DNA of 64,000 nt from Nocardia wallacei (lineage in GTDB: Bacteria > Actinomycetota > Actinomycetes > Mycobacteriales > Mycobacteriaceae), in NCBI RefSeq assembly GCF_014466955.1, contig NZ_AP023396.1:6758001-6822000 (forward strand), read 5' to 3'. The notes beneath the pieces were generated by a model. The model was given only the letters and a program-made list of their open reading frames with translations. It was not told where the DNA came from and searched no databases. Numbering within the stretch: the stretch's first letter is position 1; every line of letters starts with the position of its first letter. A program made the position numbers and the translations under genes. This document shows positions 7,781-13,687 of the stretch, piece by piece.

Positions 7781-8275
7781 GTGCCCGAGCCTACCCATGA
7801 ACGCTGGCGTCCCATCATCGGATGGGAAGGACTGTACGAGGTATCCGACTACGGACGGGTCCGCTCGTTGGACCGCGTGGTGAACAATTGGCCGTCCGGC
7901 ACTCGCCGTGTTCCTGGCCGCGTGCTCTCACCATCGCGACATCGTCACGGCTATCGGATGTACGGGCTCAAGCTGGGTACAGTCCGGAAGCTGCGCACTG
8001 CGCACTCGCTCGTGGCCGAAGCGTTCATTGGCCCGAGGCCGGAAGGATTGCAGGTCTGCCACAACGACGGCGACCCTACGAACAACATGCTCGCGAATCT
8101 GCGGTACGACACACCTAGCGAGAATCAAACGGACATCGTTCGGCATGGAAAACACTTCCACGCCAACAAGACTCACTGTCCCAGTGGGCATGCGTACGCC
8201 GAGCACGCCTATTCGATCCCGAGCCGACCGAATGCGCGGTACTGCCGCGCATGTCAGCGCTCTGGCACCGCTTGA
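7781..8275 (+). CDS. HNH homing-type endonuclease with NUMOD4 start, 164 aa
   Basis: GTG start after GAGGAG. Residues 5-40 match NUMOD4 (WRPIIGWEGLYEVSDYGRVRSLDR). The centre holds the HNH core (VCHNDGDPTNNMLANLRYDT). The C-terminus has a probable zinc ribbon (CPSGHAYAEH ... RYCRACQR). A second, related enzyme is at 30166-30798. HNH proteins near the terminase can take part in DNA packaging in some siphoviruses, but the NUMOD4 domain favours a mobile homing gene. Its stop overlaps the next promoter's -35 box. Confidence 0.88.
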   Translation: MPEPTHERWRPIIGWEGLYEVSDYGRVRSLDRVVNNWPSGTRRVPGRVLSPSRHRHGYRMYGLKLGTVRKLRTAHSLVAEAFIGPRPEGLQVCHNDGDPTNNMLANLRYDTPSENQTDIVRHGKHFHANKTHCPSGHAYAEHAYSIPSRPNARYCRACQRSGTA

Positions 8276-8300
8276 CCATACCTACAAAGGGGTGTATGGT
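8272..8300 (+). promoter_or_regulatory. Prophage promoter/operator copy 4
   Basis: TTGACC (8272-8277), 17-nt spacer, TATGGT (8295-8300). The palindrome is slightly diverged (ATACCTACAAAGGGGTGTAT). It overlaps the HNH stop codon, as copy 3 overlaps the terminase stop. Confidence 0.82.
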
Positions 8301-8311
8301 TAGCGATGTTC

Positions 8312-8345
8312 GACGGATAAGCCGTCACCTTCCGGAGGAGCCGGA
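8312..8345 (+). promoter_or_regulatory. Structured mRNA leader copy 4
   Basis: GACGG (8312-8316)/CCGTC (8322-8326), 12 nt after the -10 box. TCCGG (8331-8335), AGGAG loop, CCGGA (8341-8345), then ATG 8346. Confidence 0.85.
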
Positions 8346-8504
8346 ATGCCCACTCTCACTGTCGATTTCCGCAAGCTGCTCACCCTCACCGCCGAGGGCC
8401 TGGCCCTCACCGCCGTCGTGGACGGCACCGAGACGGAGCTGGTGATCCAGGGGGTGACCCTGGACGACATCGCGAACTTCGCTGCCGCCGAGCACATGCG
8501 GTAG
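8346..8504 (+). CDS. Small hypothetical protein, 52 aa
   Basis: Called because its ATG directly follows a complete promoter and leader. The product is hydrophilic to mildly hydrophobic with repeated Leu/Thr/Val (FRKLLTLTAEGLALTAVVDG) and looks like a short beta-alpha fold. No family is recognised. The following gene has its own leader but no recognisable promoter of this class, so the two are probably co-transcribed. Confidence 0.68.
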   Translation: MPTLTVDFRKLLTLTAEGLALTAVVDGTETELVIQGVTLDDIANFAAAEHMR

Positions 8505-8607
8505 CGCCTGGAGTCGACTGGCCGGTGACGACCGGGGACAGCGCGCTAAGGCCAGATTGGGCGCGCTCCTGCCACGCTGCCCCCGGTGACTCCACCACCC
8601 CACCCTC

Positions 8608-8643
8608 GACGGACCAAGCCGTCAGCCAACCGGAAGGAACCGG
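8608..8643 (+). promoter_or_regulatory. Structured mRNA leader copy 5, internal
   Basis: GACGG (8608-8612)/CCGTC (8619-8623) and CCGGAAGGAACCGG (8630-8643), before ATG 8645. No TTGACC/TATNGT promoter precedes it, so here the leader appears to act inside a longer message, perhaps at the level of translation or RNA stability. Confidence 0.78.
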
Positions 8644-8644
8644 A

Positions 8645-9265
8645 ATGCCCAATCCCACCCCGATCACGCTCGGCAGCATCTACCACGACGGCAACCGGTG
8701 GCTGCGCGTCGAAGACGAAACCGACGGCCGATACCTGTGCCGCGTCATCGCGAAACAGGCCGGCGACCGAATCACCGTGCCCGACACCACCAGCCGCGTG
8801 TCCGCCGCCCGGCTGCGGTCCATGACCCGAGTCGACGCCGCGCCCGCGCCGTCCGGCCCGGCGTTCGACGTGATCGAGATCGACCAGCAGGCCGAAACCA
8901 TCACCGTCGACGGCACCCGAATGCCGTACCACGTGGCCGCGTCCGGGCCGCGCGTGAAGCACGCCAGCGACACCAAGGACGGCGCGTTCCACGTCACCGT
9001 CACGTTCACCGCCGCCCGGGTGCAGTATGCCGACTGCACCCGGTGGACACCGGAGCAGGTCGCCGCCGCCCAGCGCGTGACCGACGCGCACGCCATCGTG
9101 ACGGACCACCGCAACAACGAGCCTGCCGACGATGGCGAGAACTGGTCGGCCTGGAACGACTCGTTCCAGGCCGCCTGGAACGAACGCGCCGCGGCCGATC
9201 AGGCGTACGCCGTGCTGTTCACGCCCGGTCGTGTCCCGGACGCCCGCGAGGTGCTGGGCGAGTGA
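8645..9265 (+). CDS. Hypothetical phage protein, 206 aa
   Basis: The start is fixed by the leader hairpin. N-terminal residues 8-60 look like a small beta barrel (SIYHDGNRWLRVEDETDGRY). The C-terminal half has Trp-rich helices (NWSAWNDSFQAAWNERAAADQAY). No enzymatic motif or family is recognised. Its stop overlaps the next GTG, beginning a chain of four overlapping small genes. Confidence 0.72.
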   Translation: MPNPTPITLGSIYHDGNRWLRVEDETDGRYLCRVIAKQAGDRITVPDTTSRVSAARLRSMTRVDAAPAPSGPAFDVIEIDQQAETITVDGTRMPYHVAASGPRVKHASDTKDGAFHVTVTFTAARVQYADCTRWTPEQVAAAQRVTDAHAIVTDHRNNEPADDGENWSAWNDSFQAAWNERAAADQAYAVLFTPGRVPDAREVLGE

Positions 9266-9546
9266 CCGAGCCCCTGAACCCCCTCCGCCCCACGCTGGCG
9301 GAGGGGACGTGGTTCACGCGAGACGCCCGCTTCCTCGCTGCCCCCTACCTTTTCGGCAAACACCGCCGGGCCGGCCACTGGCTGATCGAATTCCACCCAT
9401 TCGGCAGCAGCCCGAACGGCGTCGTGCTGCGCGTCACCGCCGCCGACCGCGAGCACGCGCAGCAGGTGGTGGACCAGATCACCTGGGCCCTGACCGACGG
9501 TGCCCGCCCCGCCATCTCCGCCACCCCGACAAAAGGAATCCTGTGA
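9262..9546 (+). CDS. Hypothetical protein, 94 aa
   Basis: GTG overlapping the previous stop (GTGA). Central segment HWLIEFHPFGSSPNGVVLRVTAADREHAQQVV suggests a small alpha/beta domain. No family is recognised. It is translationally coupled on both sides. Confidence 0.65.
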   Translation: MTEPLNPLRPTLAEGTWFTRDARFLAAPYLFGKHRRAGHWLIEFHPFGSSPNGVVLRVTAADREHAQQVVDQITWALTDGARPAISATPTKGIL

Positions 9547-9869
9547 ACCTTCTCCTGTCCTGGATCACCCCTCCGCCGCTGGACTGCGACCTGGTGACCC
9601 ACCGCCACGGCTGCGGCCAGTGCGACGGCTGCCGCTGGTGGCATGGATACTCCACGCTCGTGCTGTACGTGTCCGTCTGTGGGCTCGTCGCCGGGCTCGT
9701 GTCGATTCCGGCCGTCGCGTTCGACTGGGGCCCATACCCCTTCAGCAAGGCCGTTACCCTGATCTTGGCTGTGACGCTGACGTTGGTGCTCTCGGTCTTC
9801 GCGCTGTTCGGGTGGCGCGGCACCGTCCTTTTCGCCCCACCCGGCCAGGGCGGACGCCGTGGCCGGTAA
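9543..9869 (+). CDS. Two-helix membrane protein with Cys motif, 108 aa
   Basis: GTG overlapping the previous stop. An N-terminal cytoplasmic or external segment contains CGQCDGC, followed by two hydrophobic helices (about residues 39-60 and 70-92) and a Gly/Arg-rich tail. No family is recognised. Together with the next one-helix protein it lies just before the terminator shared with the lysis cassette, so a lysis or envelope role is conceivable but unproven. Confidence 0.68.
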   Translation: MNLLLSWITPPPLDCDLVTHRHGCGQCDGCRWWHGYSTLVLYVSVCGLVAGLVSIPAVAFDWGPYPFSKAVTLILAVTLTLVLSVFALFGWRGTVLFAPPGQGGRRGR

Positions 9870-9993
9870 CACGCTCCGCGTCCTCGTCGCCTTGGCCGCG
9901 GTCCTGGTGCTGTTCGGCACTGGGGCCGCCTGGCAGGCCGGATACGGGCACACCGAACGCCCGGCGCCGAAAGTGGAGTGGCGGATCCGCTGA
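9859..9993 (+). CDS. Small single-pass membrane protein, 44 aa
   Basis: GTG inside the end of the preceding gene. One hydrophobic helix (about residues 6-24, VLVALAAVLVLFGTGAAW) precedes a basic tail. It is the last plus-strand gene before the terminator at 10015. Too short for a family assignment. Confidence 0.58.
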   Translation: MAGNTLRVLVALAAVLVLFGTGAAWQAGYGHTERPAPKVEWRIR

Positions 9994-10014
9994 GCGGCTA
10001 CCGTGGAAAGCATT

Positions 10015-10053
10015 GAGGGCCTGAGCGCGTATCCCCTTCGCGCTCAGGCCCTC
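10015..10053. terminator. Bidirectional intrinsic terminator
   Basis: Perfect 15-bp stem (10015-10029 with 10039-10053) around a 9-nt loop. It lies between the converging plus-strand unit (ending 9993) and the minus-strand lysis unit (ending 10064) and can serve both. Confidence 0.88.
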
Positions 10054-10063
10054 AGCTCTGCGG

Positions 10064-10153
10064 CTACATGCCGGCGAGCACTCCGACGATCGTCAGCAGC
10101 GCGCCGAGGATCTTCACCCAGCCCGCGGCGTCCGGTGTCTCGATCGAACCCAT
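10064..10153 (-). CDS. 29-residue membrane peptide at the end of the lysis cassette
   Basis: ATG follows the lysin stop codon without a gap, and GGGAGGGGG (the lysin 3' end) provides a Shine-Dalgarno. The product starts with a short polar segment (MGSIETPDAAGW) and continues into one hydrophobic helix (KILGALLTIVGVLAGM). Size and position suit a mini-holin or lysis-helper peptide, but one-helix peptides this short cannot be assigned by sequence alone. Confidence 0.6.
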   Translation of the reverse strand: MGSIETPDAAGWVKILGALLTIVGVLAGM

Positions 10154-11146
10154 CTACTTCACCCCCTCCCCGAGCAGCCGGTCCAGCTTCGCCTCGAGCC
10201 GGTTCAGCGTCTCGTCCCGCGCGCGCCCTTCCTCGACCGCGGCGAGCACCCAGCCGACGAGCGAATGCGTCTCGGGGTCGGGATCGTCCTTGGCCCCGGG
10301 CAGGGTGAAACCGTCCCAGACCACCTCGTTCCAGAAGTCGGCCCACATGTCGTAGGGCCACGCCTCCTCGGGTGACCGCGTGGACGGACTGACGTTCTCC
10401 GGATGGAGGATCTGCCGCAGGCGCGGCTCCTCGGGCGGTCGCAGCTGGCCGGCACCGACAGTGATGGGATCGGACACGGTTCCTCCTTCGATTCCGAGCA
10501 GTGCCAGCAAGTCCGGCAGCTCGAGGGGTGATTGGTTCAGGTCGACGCCGTACGGCCAGGGCGCGCACCGGCCGCGGTCGGTCCACTGCTGCGCGATCGC
10601 GAGTTCCCGCATCCACTGCGGCGGCGGGTTCGACGCCCACACGCCCGGCCGGTGGCTGTAGGACGGGGTGACGAACCGCATCCCGGCGGGCCTGCTGCGC
10701 CAGAGTCCTGCGTTGGCGACCGCATTCAGGTAGCCGATCACCCGGCGCGGGTTTCCGTACCAGCGCCGCAGCCGCTCGACCTCGTCGTTGACCTCGGCGC
10801 TCTGGTCGCCGGTGATCTGGCCGCCCGCGTCCTCGACGTCGACCATGGTCGCGGTGCGCGGATGCAGCCACAGGCCCGCGCGCTCGAGGATCTCGCGGTG
10901 CAGATCGCAATTGCCCTGGCCAGGCCAGAAGAAGTAGTACGGCAGTACGGCTTGCAGCTTGCCGGAGTCGAGCATCGCCAGCGCGCGGCGCGCGTTCTCC
11001 TCGGCGATCTCGTCGACCCGGTCGCCGCTGTTGGTGCGGAAGCAGAACACGGGGTGCGGGTAGCTGTCGTCGATGGGGATCGACTGGCCGGCGGCGTCGC
11101 GCTGGTAGTGGCTCGTGTCGGCCCAGGTCACTGTCATTTCGGCCAC
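10154..11146 (-). CDS. Endolysin, GH25-like glycosyl hydrolase, 330 aa
   Basis: Cleaves the glycan strands of peptidoglycan at lysis. The N-terminal domain (residues 1-215) has GH25-type signatures: a strand ending in Asp10 with a nearby SHYQ, and a second strand MVDVEDAGG with acidic residues Asp103 and Glu105. The C-terminal part (about 240-330) is a tail with FWNEVVWDGF and a coiled helix (RDETLNRLEAKLDRLL), perhaps for wall targeting or oligomerisation. It overlaps the upstream peptidase gene by 13 nt, so the lysin is split over two proteins. Confidence 0.85.
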   Translation of the reverse strand: MAEMTVTWADTSHYQRDAAGQSIPIDDSYPHPVFCFRTNSGDRVDEIAEENARRALAMLDSGKLQAVLPYYFFWPGQGNCDLHREILERAGLWLHPRTATMVDVEDAGGQITGDQSAEVNDEVERLRRWYGNPRRVIGYLNAVANAGLWRSRPAGMRFVTPSYSHRPGVWASNPPPQWMRELAIAQQWTDRGRCAPWPYGVDLNQSPLELPDLLALLGIEGGTVSDPITVGAGQLRPPEEPRLRQILHPENVSPSTRSPEEAWPYDMWADFWNEVVWDGFTLPGAKDDPDPETHSLVGWVLAAVEEGRARDETLNRLEAKLDRLLGEGVK

Positions 11147-11757
11147 CTACTCGGGGGGATGAGCTGAAAGAACCCGGCGAGCACCTGCGGATCGGTGCGC
11201 GGGTCGTCGGAGTCCGGTGCGGGCGCGAGGATCCCGTGTAGGCCGTTCTCCAGCTCCGCAGCGAACGCGGCGAGGCCCCGGTTCGGTGCGCCGTCCGGAT
11301 CGAACTCGGGCACGCCGATCTGGTAGTGCATCGGGTCTTTCCGCGACCAGTCCTGCCCCCAGAACACGAAGCCGCGGAACAGGTCCAGCCCTTCGCGGAT
11401 CTTCGCGATACGGGCGCGCGGCATCACACGGGAAGCGTCCACGCCCCACGGGTATTGGGTGGCGTTGAAGTCCAGCGCCGTACCCGACAGGTGGTTGCTG
11501 TCTGCGACATCGTTGGTGGCCGACCAACCCCAGTCGTCGCCGGGGGCCGGGGCGTAGAGGTCGAGGGGTTCGACGTTGTGGTGGTACCAGGTGGCCCAGG
11601 CGCGCAGCACTACCTCCGCCGGGCCGGACCGGACGATCATCGCGGCCAGGTTGTCGTTGTTGGCTCCCTCGACATAGATGCGTTCGCATTCGTCGCGGTT
11701 GCACATCCGCCAGCCCGCCTCGCTCCACTGGTTGCCGTAGACGGTTCGGAAGCTCAC
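11134..11757 (-). CDS. Endolysin peptidase, M15-type, 207 aa
   Basis: Zn-dependent peptidase cutting cell-wall peptides. Zinc ligands are visible as SNHLSGTALD (His89, Asp96) and MHYQIG (His144), the pattern of M15/VanY and L-Ala-D-Glu phage lysins. GTG start with GAAGGGG 6-12 nt upstream. It is the first gene of the minus-strand lysis unit and lies 30 nt downstream of a late-type promoter element on the same strand. Confidence 0.88.
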   Translation of the reverse strand: MSFRTVYGNQWSEAGWRMCNRDECERIYVEGANNDNLAAMIVRSGPAEVVLRAWATWYHHNVEPLDLYAPAPGDDWGWSATNDVADSNHLSGTALDFNATQYPWGVDASRVMPRARIAKIREGLDLFRGFVFWGQDWSRKDPMHYQIGVPEFDPDGAPNRGLAAFAAELENGLHGILAPAPDSDDPRTDPQVLAGFFQLIPPSRWPK

Positions 11758-11787
11758 GGTTGTTCCCCTTCTCGGTTCGTGCTCGAA

Positions 11788-11809
11788 AAGGTACGGAGCA
11801 GGGGCGCAA
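11788..11809 (-). promoter_or_regulatory. Late-type promoter element, copy I (lysis unit)
   Basis: Minus strand: TTGCGCCCC (11801-11809), 7 nt, TACCTT (11788-11793). It has the same spacing as the plus-strand copies. Its occurrence before the reversed lysis genes is strong support for a shared late regulator. Confidence 0.75.
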
Positions 11810-11880
11810 CGCCGATCGGTACAGTCGGATGCAGGTGCGCGACTTGCCGCATATCACCTAGACAGCGCCGCGGCTGGAAT

Positions 11881-11909
11881 GGGACTATACCTGTGTAAGG
11901 GTGTATCGT
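11881..11909 (+). promoter_or_regulatory. Prophage promoter/operator copy 5
   Basis: Degenerate -35 GGGACT (11881-11886), 17-nt spacer ATACCTGTGTAAGGGTG, TATCGT (11904-11909). It lies between the divergent lysis unit and the HTH gene. Confidence 0.72.
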
Positions 11910-11928
11910 TACGGGGAAAAGATCGTTC

Positions 11929-11961
11929 GACGGGAGGCCGTCACAACACCGGAGGAGCCGG
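11929..11961 (+). promoter_or_regulatory. Structured mRNA leader copy 6
   Basis: GACGG (11929-11933)/CCGTC (11938-11942) with a shortened GAGG loop. CCGG (11949-11952), AGGAG, CCGG (11958-11961), then 4 nt to ATG 11966. This copy starts 20 nt after the -10 box instead of 12. Confidence 0.78.
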
Positions 11962-11965
11962 GCTC

Positions 11966-12181
11966 ATGGCTATCAAGTATTACAACCTCCGCGAGTTCGC
12001 GGAGTTCATCGGCCTGCCGAAGAGCACGCTACAGAAGTACAAGCTGCCGCCGCACGACGCCATCATCGGCCGCAGCAAGGGCTGGCTGCCGCAAACCTGC
12101 AAAGAGTGGAATGAGCGCCGGCCTGGAGTTCGGGTGCCCAAGGAAAAGTCCCGCTGGAACCTGCCGCCCGAACTCCAGTAG
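11966..12181 (+). CDS. Small excisionase/MerR-like HTH protein, 71 aa
   Basis: N-terminal segment YYNLREFAEFIGLPKSTLQKYKLPPHDAIIG resembles the winged HTH of AlpA/excisionase-type proteins (sheet, then helix-turn-helix with LPKSTLQKY). The C-terminus (GWLPQTCKEWNERRPG) is like the DNA-contacting wing and tail of such factors. It may be a recombination directionality factor or a small transcription regulator. Its stop codon (12179-12181) directly abuts the stop of the convergent gene (12182). Confidence 0.7.
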   Translation: MAIKYYNLREFAEFIGLPKSTLQKYKLPPHDAIIGRSKGWLPQTCKEWNERRPGVRVPKEKSRWNLPPELQ

Positions 12182-12496
12182 CTACTCGCCCAGCGCGGCC
12201 ATTGCGGCGTCGAACGCGGACAGCTGCTCATCCGGTTCGAACCCGCGCGGCGCGGCCACCAGCGTGCCCTCCGCGGTCGTCTCCGGCCGGTACATCGAAT
12301 TGTTGTAGCGGTCGAGCTGTTCCTGTGTCATGTGCTGGGTGATCAGCACTTCCGTCACGTCCAGGAGCGCGTGCATGTCGGGCAGCTGGCGCAGCGGATC
12401 CGGGATGCCGGCCAAGATGAGTCGGCCCCGGATCTCGCGCCAGTTGGTTCCCGCATACACCGCTAGGGACTTGACGGCCCGGTAGGGCGGGCCGAC
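12182..12496 (-). CDS. Tail assembly chaperone, frameshift extension
   Basis: Open frame without its own plausible start, read after a -1 shift from the 12463-13140 gene. It begins near 12496 and adds about 104 residues (GPPYRAVKSLAVYAGTNWREI ... AFDAAMAALGE). It is written as a separate entry; the expected fusion is about 319 residues. The likely slip site is the run around 12496-12501 (minus strand CTTGGGG). The extension resembles the second product of siphovirus tail assembly chaperones. Confidence 0.68.
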   Translation of the reverse strand, partial: VGPPYRAVKSLAVYAGTNWREIRGRLILAGIPDPLRQLPDMHALLDVTEVLITQHMTQEQLDRYNNSMYRPETTAEGTLVAAPRGFEPDEQLSAFDAAMAALGE

Positions 12497-13140
12497 CCCA
12501 AGGTGGCGATCTTCGCCATCAGGTCGCCGAAGCTGGTAATGGTGAACGGGTCGTCGGGATCCATCATCCGTTGCAGCAACTCGGCGTAGGACCGCTTGCT
12601 GATGTGGTTGCGCACGAACAGGGCGATCATGTTGTTCTGGGTGCGCTGCGGCGTGTACTTCGACACCGCCATCGAGAACGCTTGCAGGGCTGCCGCGTTC
12701 GGCTTCCGCGCCTGGATCGTGCGGCCCTGCAACTCCACCGTGTCGTACGCCCACAGCGGGGCCGGGTTGCCGTCGTCATCGAGCCACACCGTGCCGTCGT
12801 CGGTGCGCTCCCACTCGCCCTTGGGAATCAGTTCGCCCTTGCCGTCCTTGACCGGGGCACCCTCGCTGTCCAGCTCGTACTCGAGGCCGCTGGGGTCGAT
12901 CACCGCGGGCGCCATCCCCGGCGGGACCATGGTGCCGGTGTCGTCGACGCGCATGGTGCGCGGCTGGTCTCCGGGATACGGGAGGTCTCCGGTCATGGCC
13001 GGGCGGCGGGCGGCTTCGTCCTCGCGGGCGCGCCGCTGCCGCACCAGCGCTTGCTCCTGCTCGAATGCGGCGCGCTCGCGCGCGATGTCCTCGACCTGCG
13101 AGTCCAGGTCATCGAATCCGCTCGGTGCTTCGAAAGGCAT
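12463..13140 (-). CDS. Tail-assembly-chaperone-like protein, 225 aa
   Basis: C-terminus MMDPDDPFTITSFGDLMAKI followed by a Gly/Pro/Ser-rich end matches the style of actinophage tail assembly chaperones, which guide tape measure folding and tail tube assembly. ATG 13140 has GGATGGAG upstream. An overlapping -1 frame continues for about 104 residues, as in lambda G/GT. The location is unusual: minus strand, between lysis genes and portal, about 20 kb from the tape measure gene. It has its own late-type element (13181-13202). Confidence 0.7.
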   Translation of the reverse strand: MPFEAPSGFDDLDSQVEDIARERAAFEQEQALVRQRRAREDEAARRPAMTGDLPYPGDQPRTMRVDDTGTMVPPGMAPAVIDPSGLEYELDSEGAPVKDGKGELIPKGEWERTDDGTVWLDDDGNPAPLWAYDTVELQGRTIQARKPNAAALQAFSMAVSKYTPQRTQNNMIALFVRNHISKRSYAELLQRMMDPDDPFTITSFGDLMAKIATLGSARPTGPSSP

Positions 13141-13180
13141 TGTTCTCCATCCCTACTGCTGCCCTGGGTTACGAGCGCGC

Positions 13181-13202
13181 ACCGTAGGAGGACGGGGTGC
13201 AG
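13181..13202 (-). promoter_or_regulatory. Late-type promoter element, copy J
   Basis: Minus strand: CTGCACCCC (13194-13202), 7 nt, TACGGT (13181-13186), 40 nt before the chaperone start at 13140. Consensus match and spacing are perfect. Confidence 0.75.
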
Positions 13203-13466
13203 CGGAGCGTATGCTCCAGCGTGGGCGGGTTGATCGCCGCCTGCTCGGAGTGAGGATTACCGGCGGAAGCGCGCATCCAAAACACCGAACCAGGCGCACC
13301 AAGTGGGGCGACCTGGGCGATAACCGTCGTCACCTCCTGAGATGGAGGTGTAGGTGGCAGCGCAGTTTAGAGAGCCGCACGCGTGGCGTCTCGCACATCA
13401 GGTTCGACTCCTGACACCTCACCCCAGCACTCCCGTCGCTATCGGCCGTCCGGGTAGGCTGCGCCC
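13203..13466. other. Non-coding interval between divergent structural units
   Basis: No convincing reading frame. It contains a hairpin at about 13203-13216 (GGAGC/GCTCC), the tRNA-like segment at 13344-13421, and just before GTG 13467 a TAGGCT box 6 nt from the start, which looks like a weak leaderless promoter. Confidence 0.5.
13344..13421 (+). ncRNA. tRNA-like element (T arm and acceptor stem recognisable)
   Basis: The 3' part is tRNA-like: TCAGG/CCTGA stem (13398-13402 with 13410-13414) around the loop TTCGACT, then CACCTC that can pair with GAGGTG at 13345-13350. The middle does not make a standard anticodon arm: the best stem is GCCGC/GTGGC with a 4-nt loop, extended by GAGA/TCTC. No CCA is encoded. 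It could be a decayed phage tRNA, a tRNA-like RNA or a remnant of an attachment event. Confidence 0.4.
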
Positions 13467-13646
13467 GTGGCTGATGAGGATGGTCCGCTATACAGGCTGG
13501 TCGGCGGCGGCGTCTCGCTGTTCCGGATAGTCGAGTCCGGTGTGGATGGTGACCCCGACCTGGTGATGGTGGAGACCGTGGAGGACTCGCCCGGCAAGTA
13601 CCCGTTCCTGGCGCGCCTGTCCCGCCTGGTGCCCGCCGACGAATAG
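13467..13646 (+). CDS. Small acidic protein upstream of portal, 59 aa
   Basis: GTG start, no Shine-Dalgarno, TAGGCT box 6 nt upstream, hence possibly leaderless. The product alternates beta-like segments (LYRLVGGGVSLFRIVE, DLVMVETVED) and is strongly acidic. Comparable small genes precede portals in many actinophages; function unknown. Confidence 0.65.
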   Translation: MADEDGPLYRLVGGGVSLFRIVESGVDGDPDLVMVETVEDSPGKYPFLARLSRLVPADE

Positions 13647-13656
13647 CCGGGGGCGG

Positions 13657-13678
13657 CTGCACCCCATCCCTATACCGT
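13657..13678 (+). promoter_or_regulatory. Late-type promoter element, copy B (portal)
   Basis: CTGCACCCC (13657-13665), 7 nt, TACCGT (13673-13678), then 9 nt to the portal ATG at 13688 without a Shine-Dalgarno. Confidence 0.75.
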
Positions 13679-13687
13679 CCGCCGCCG

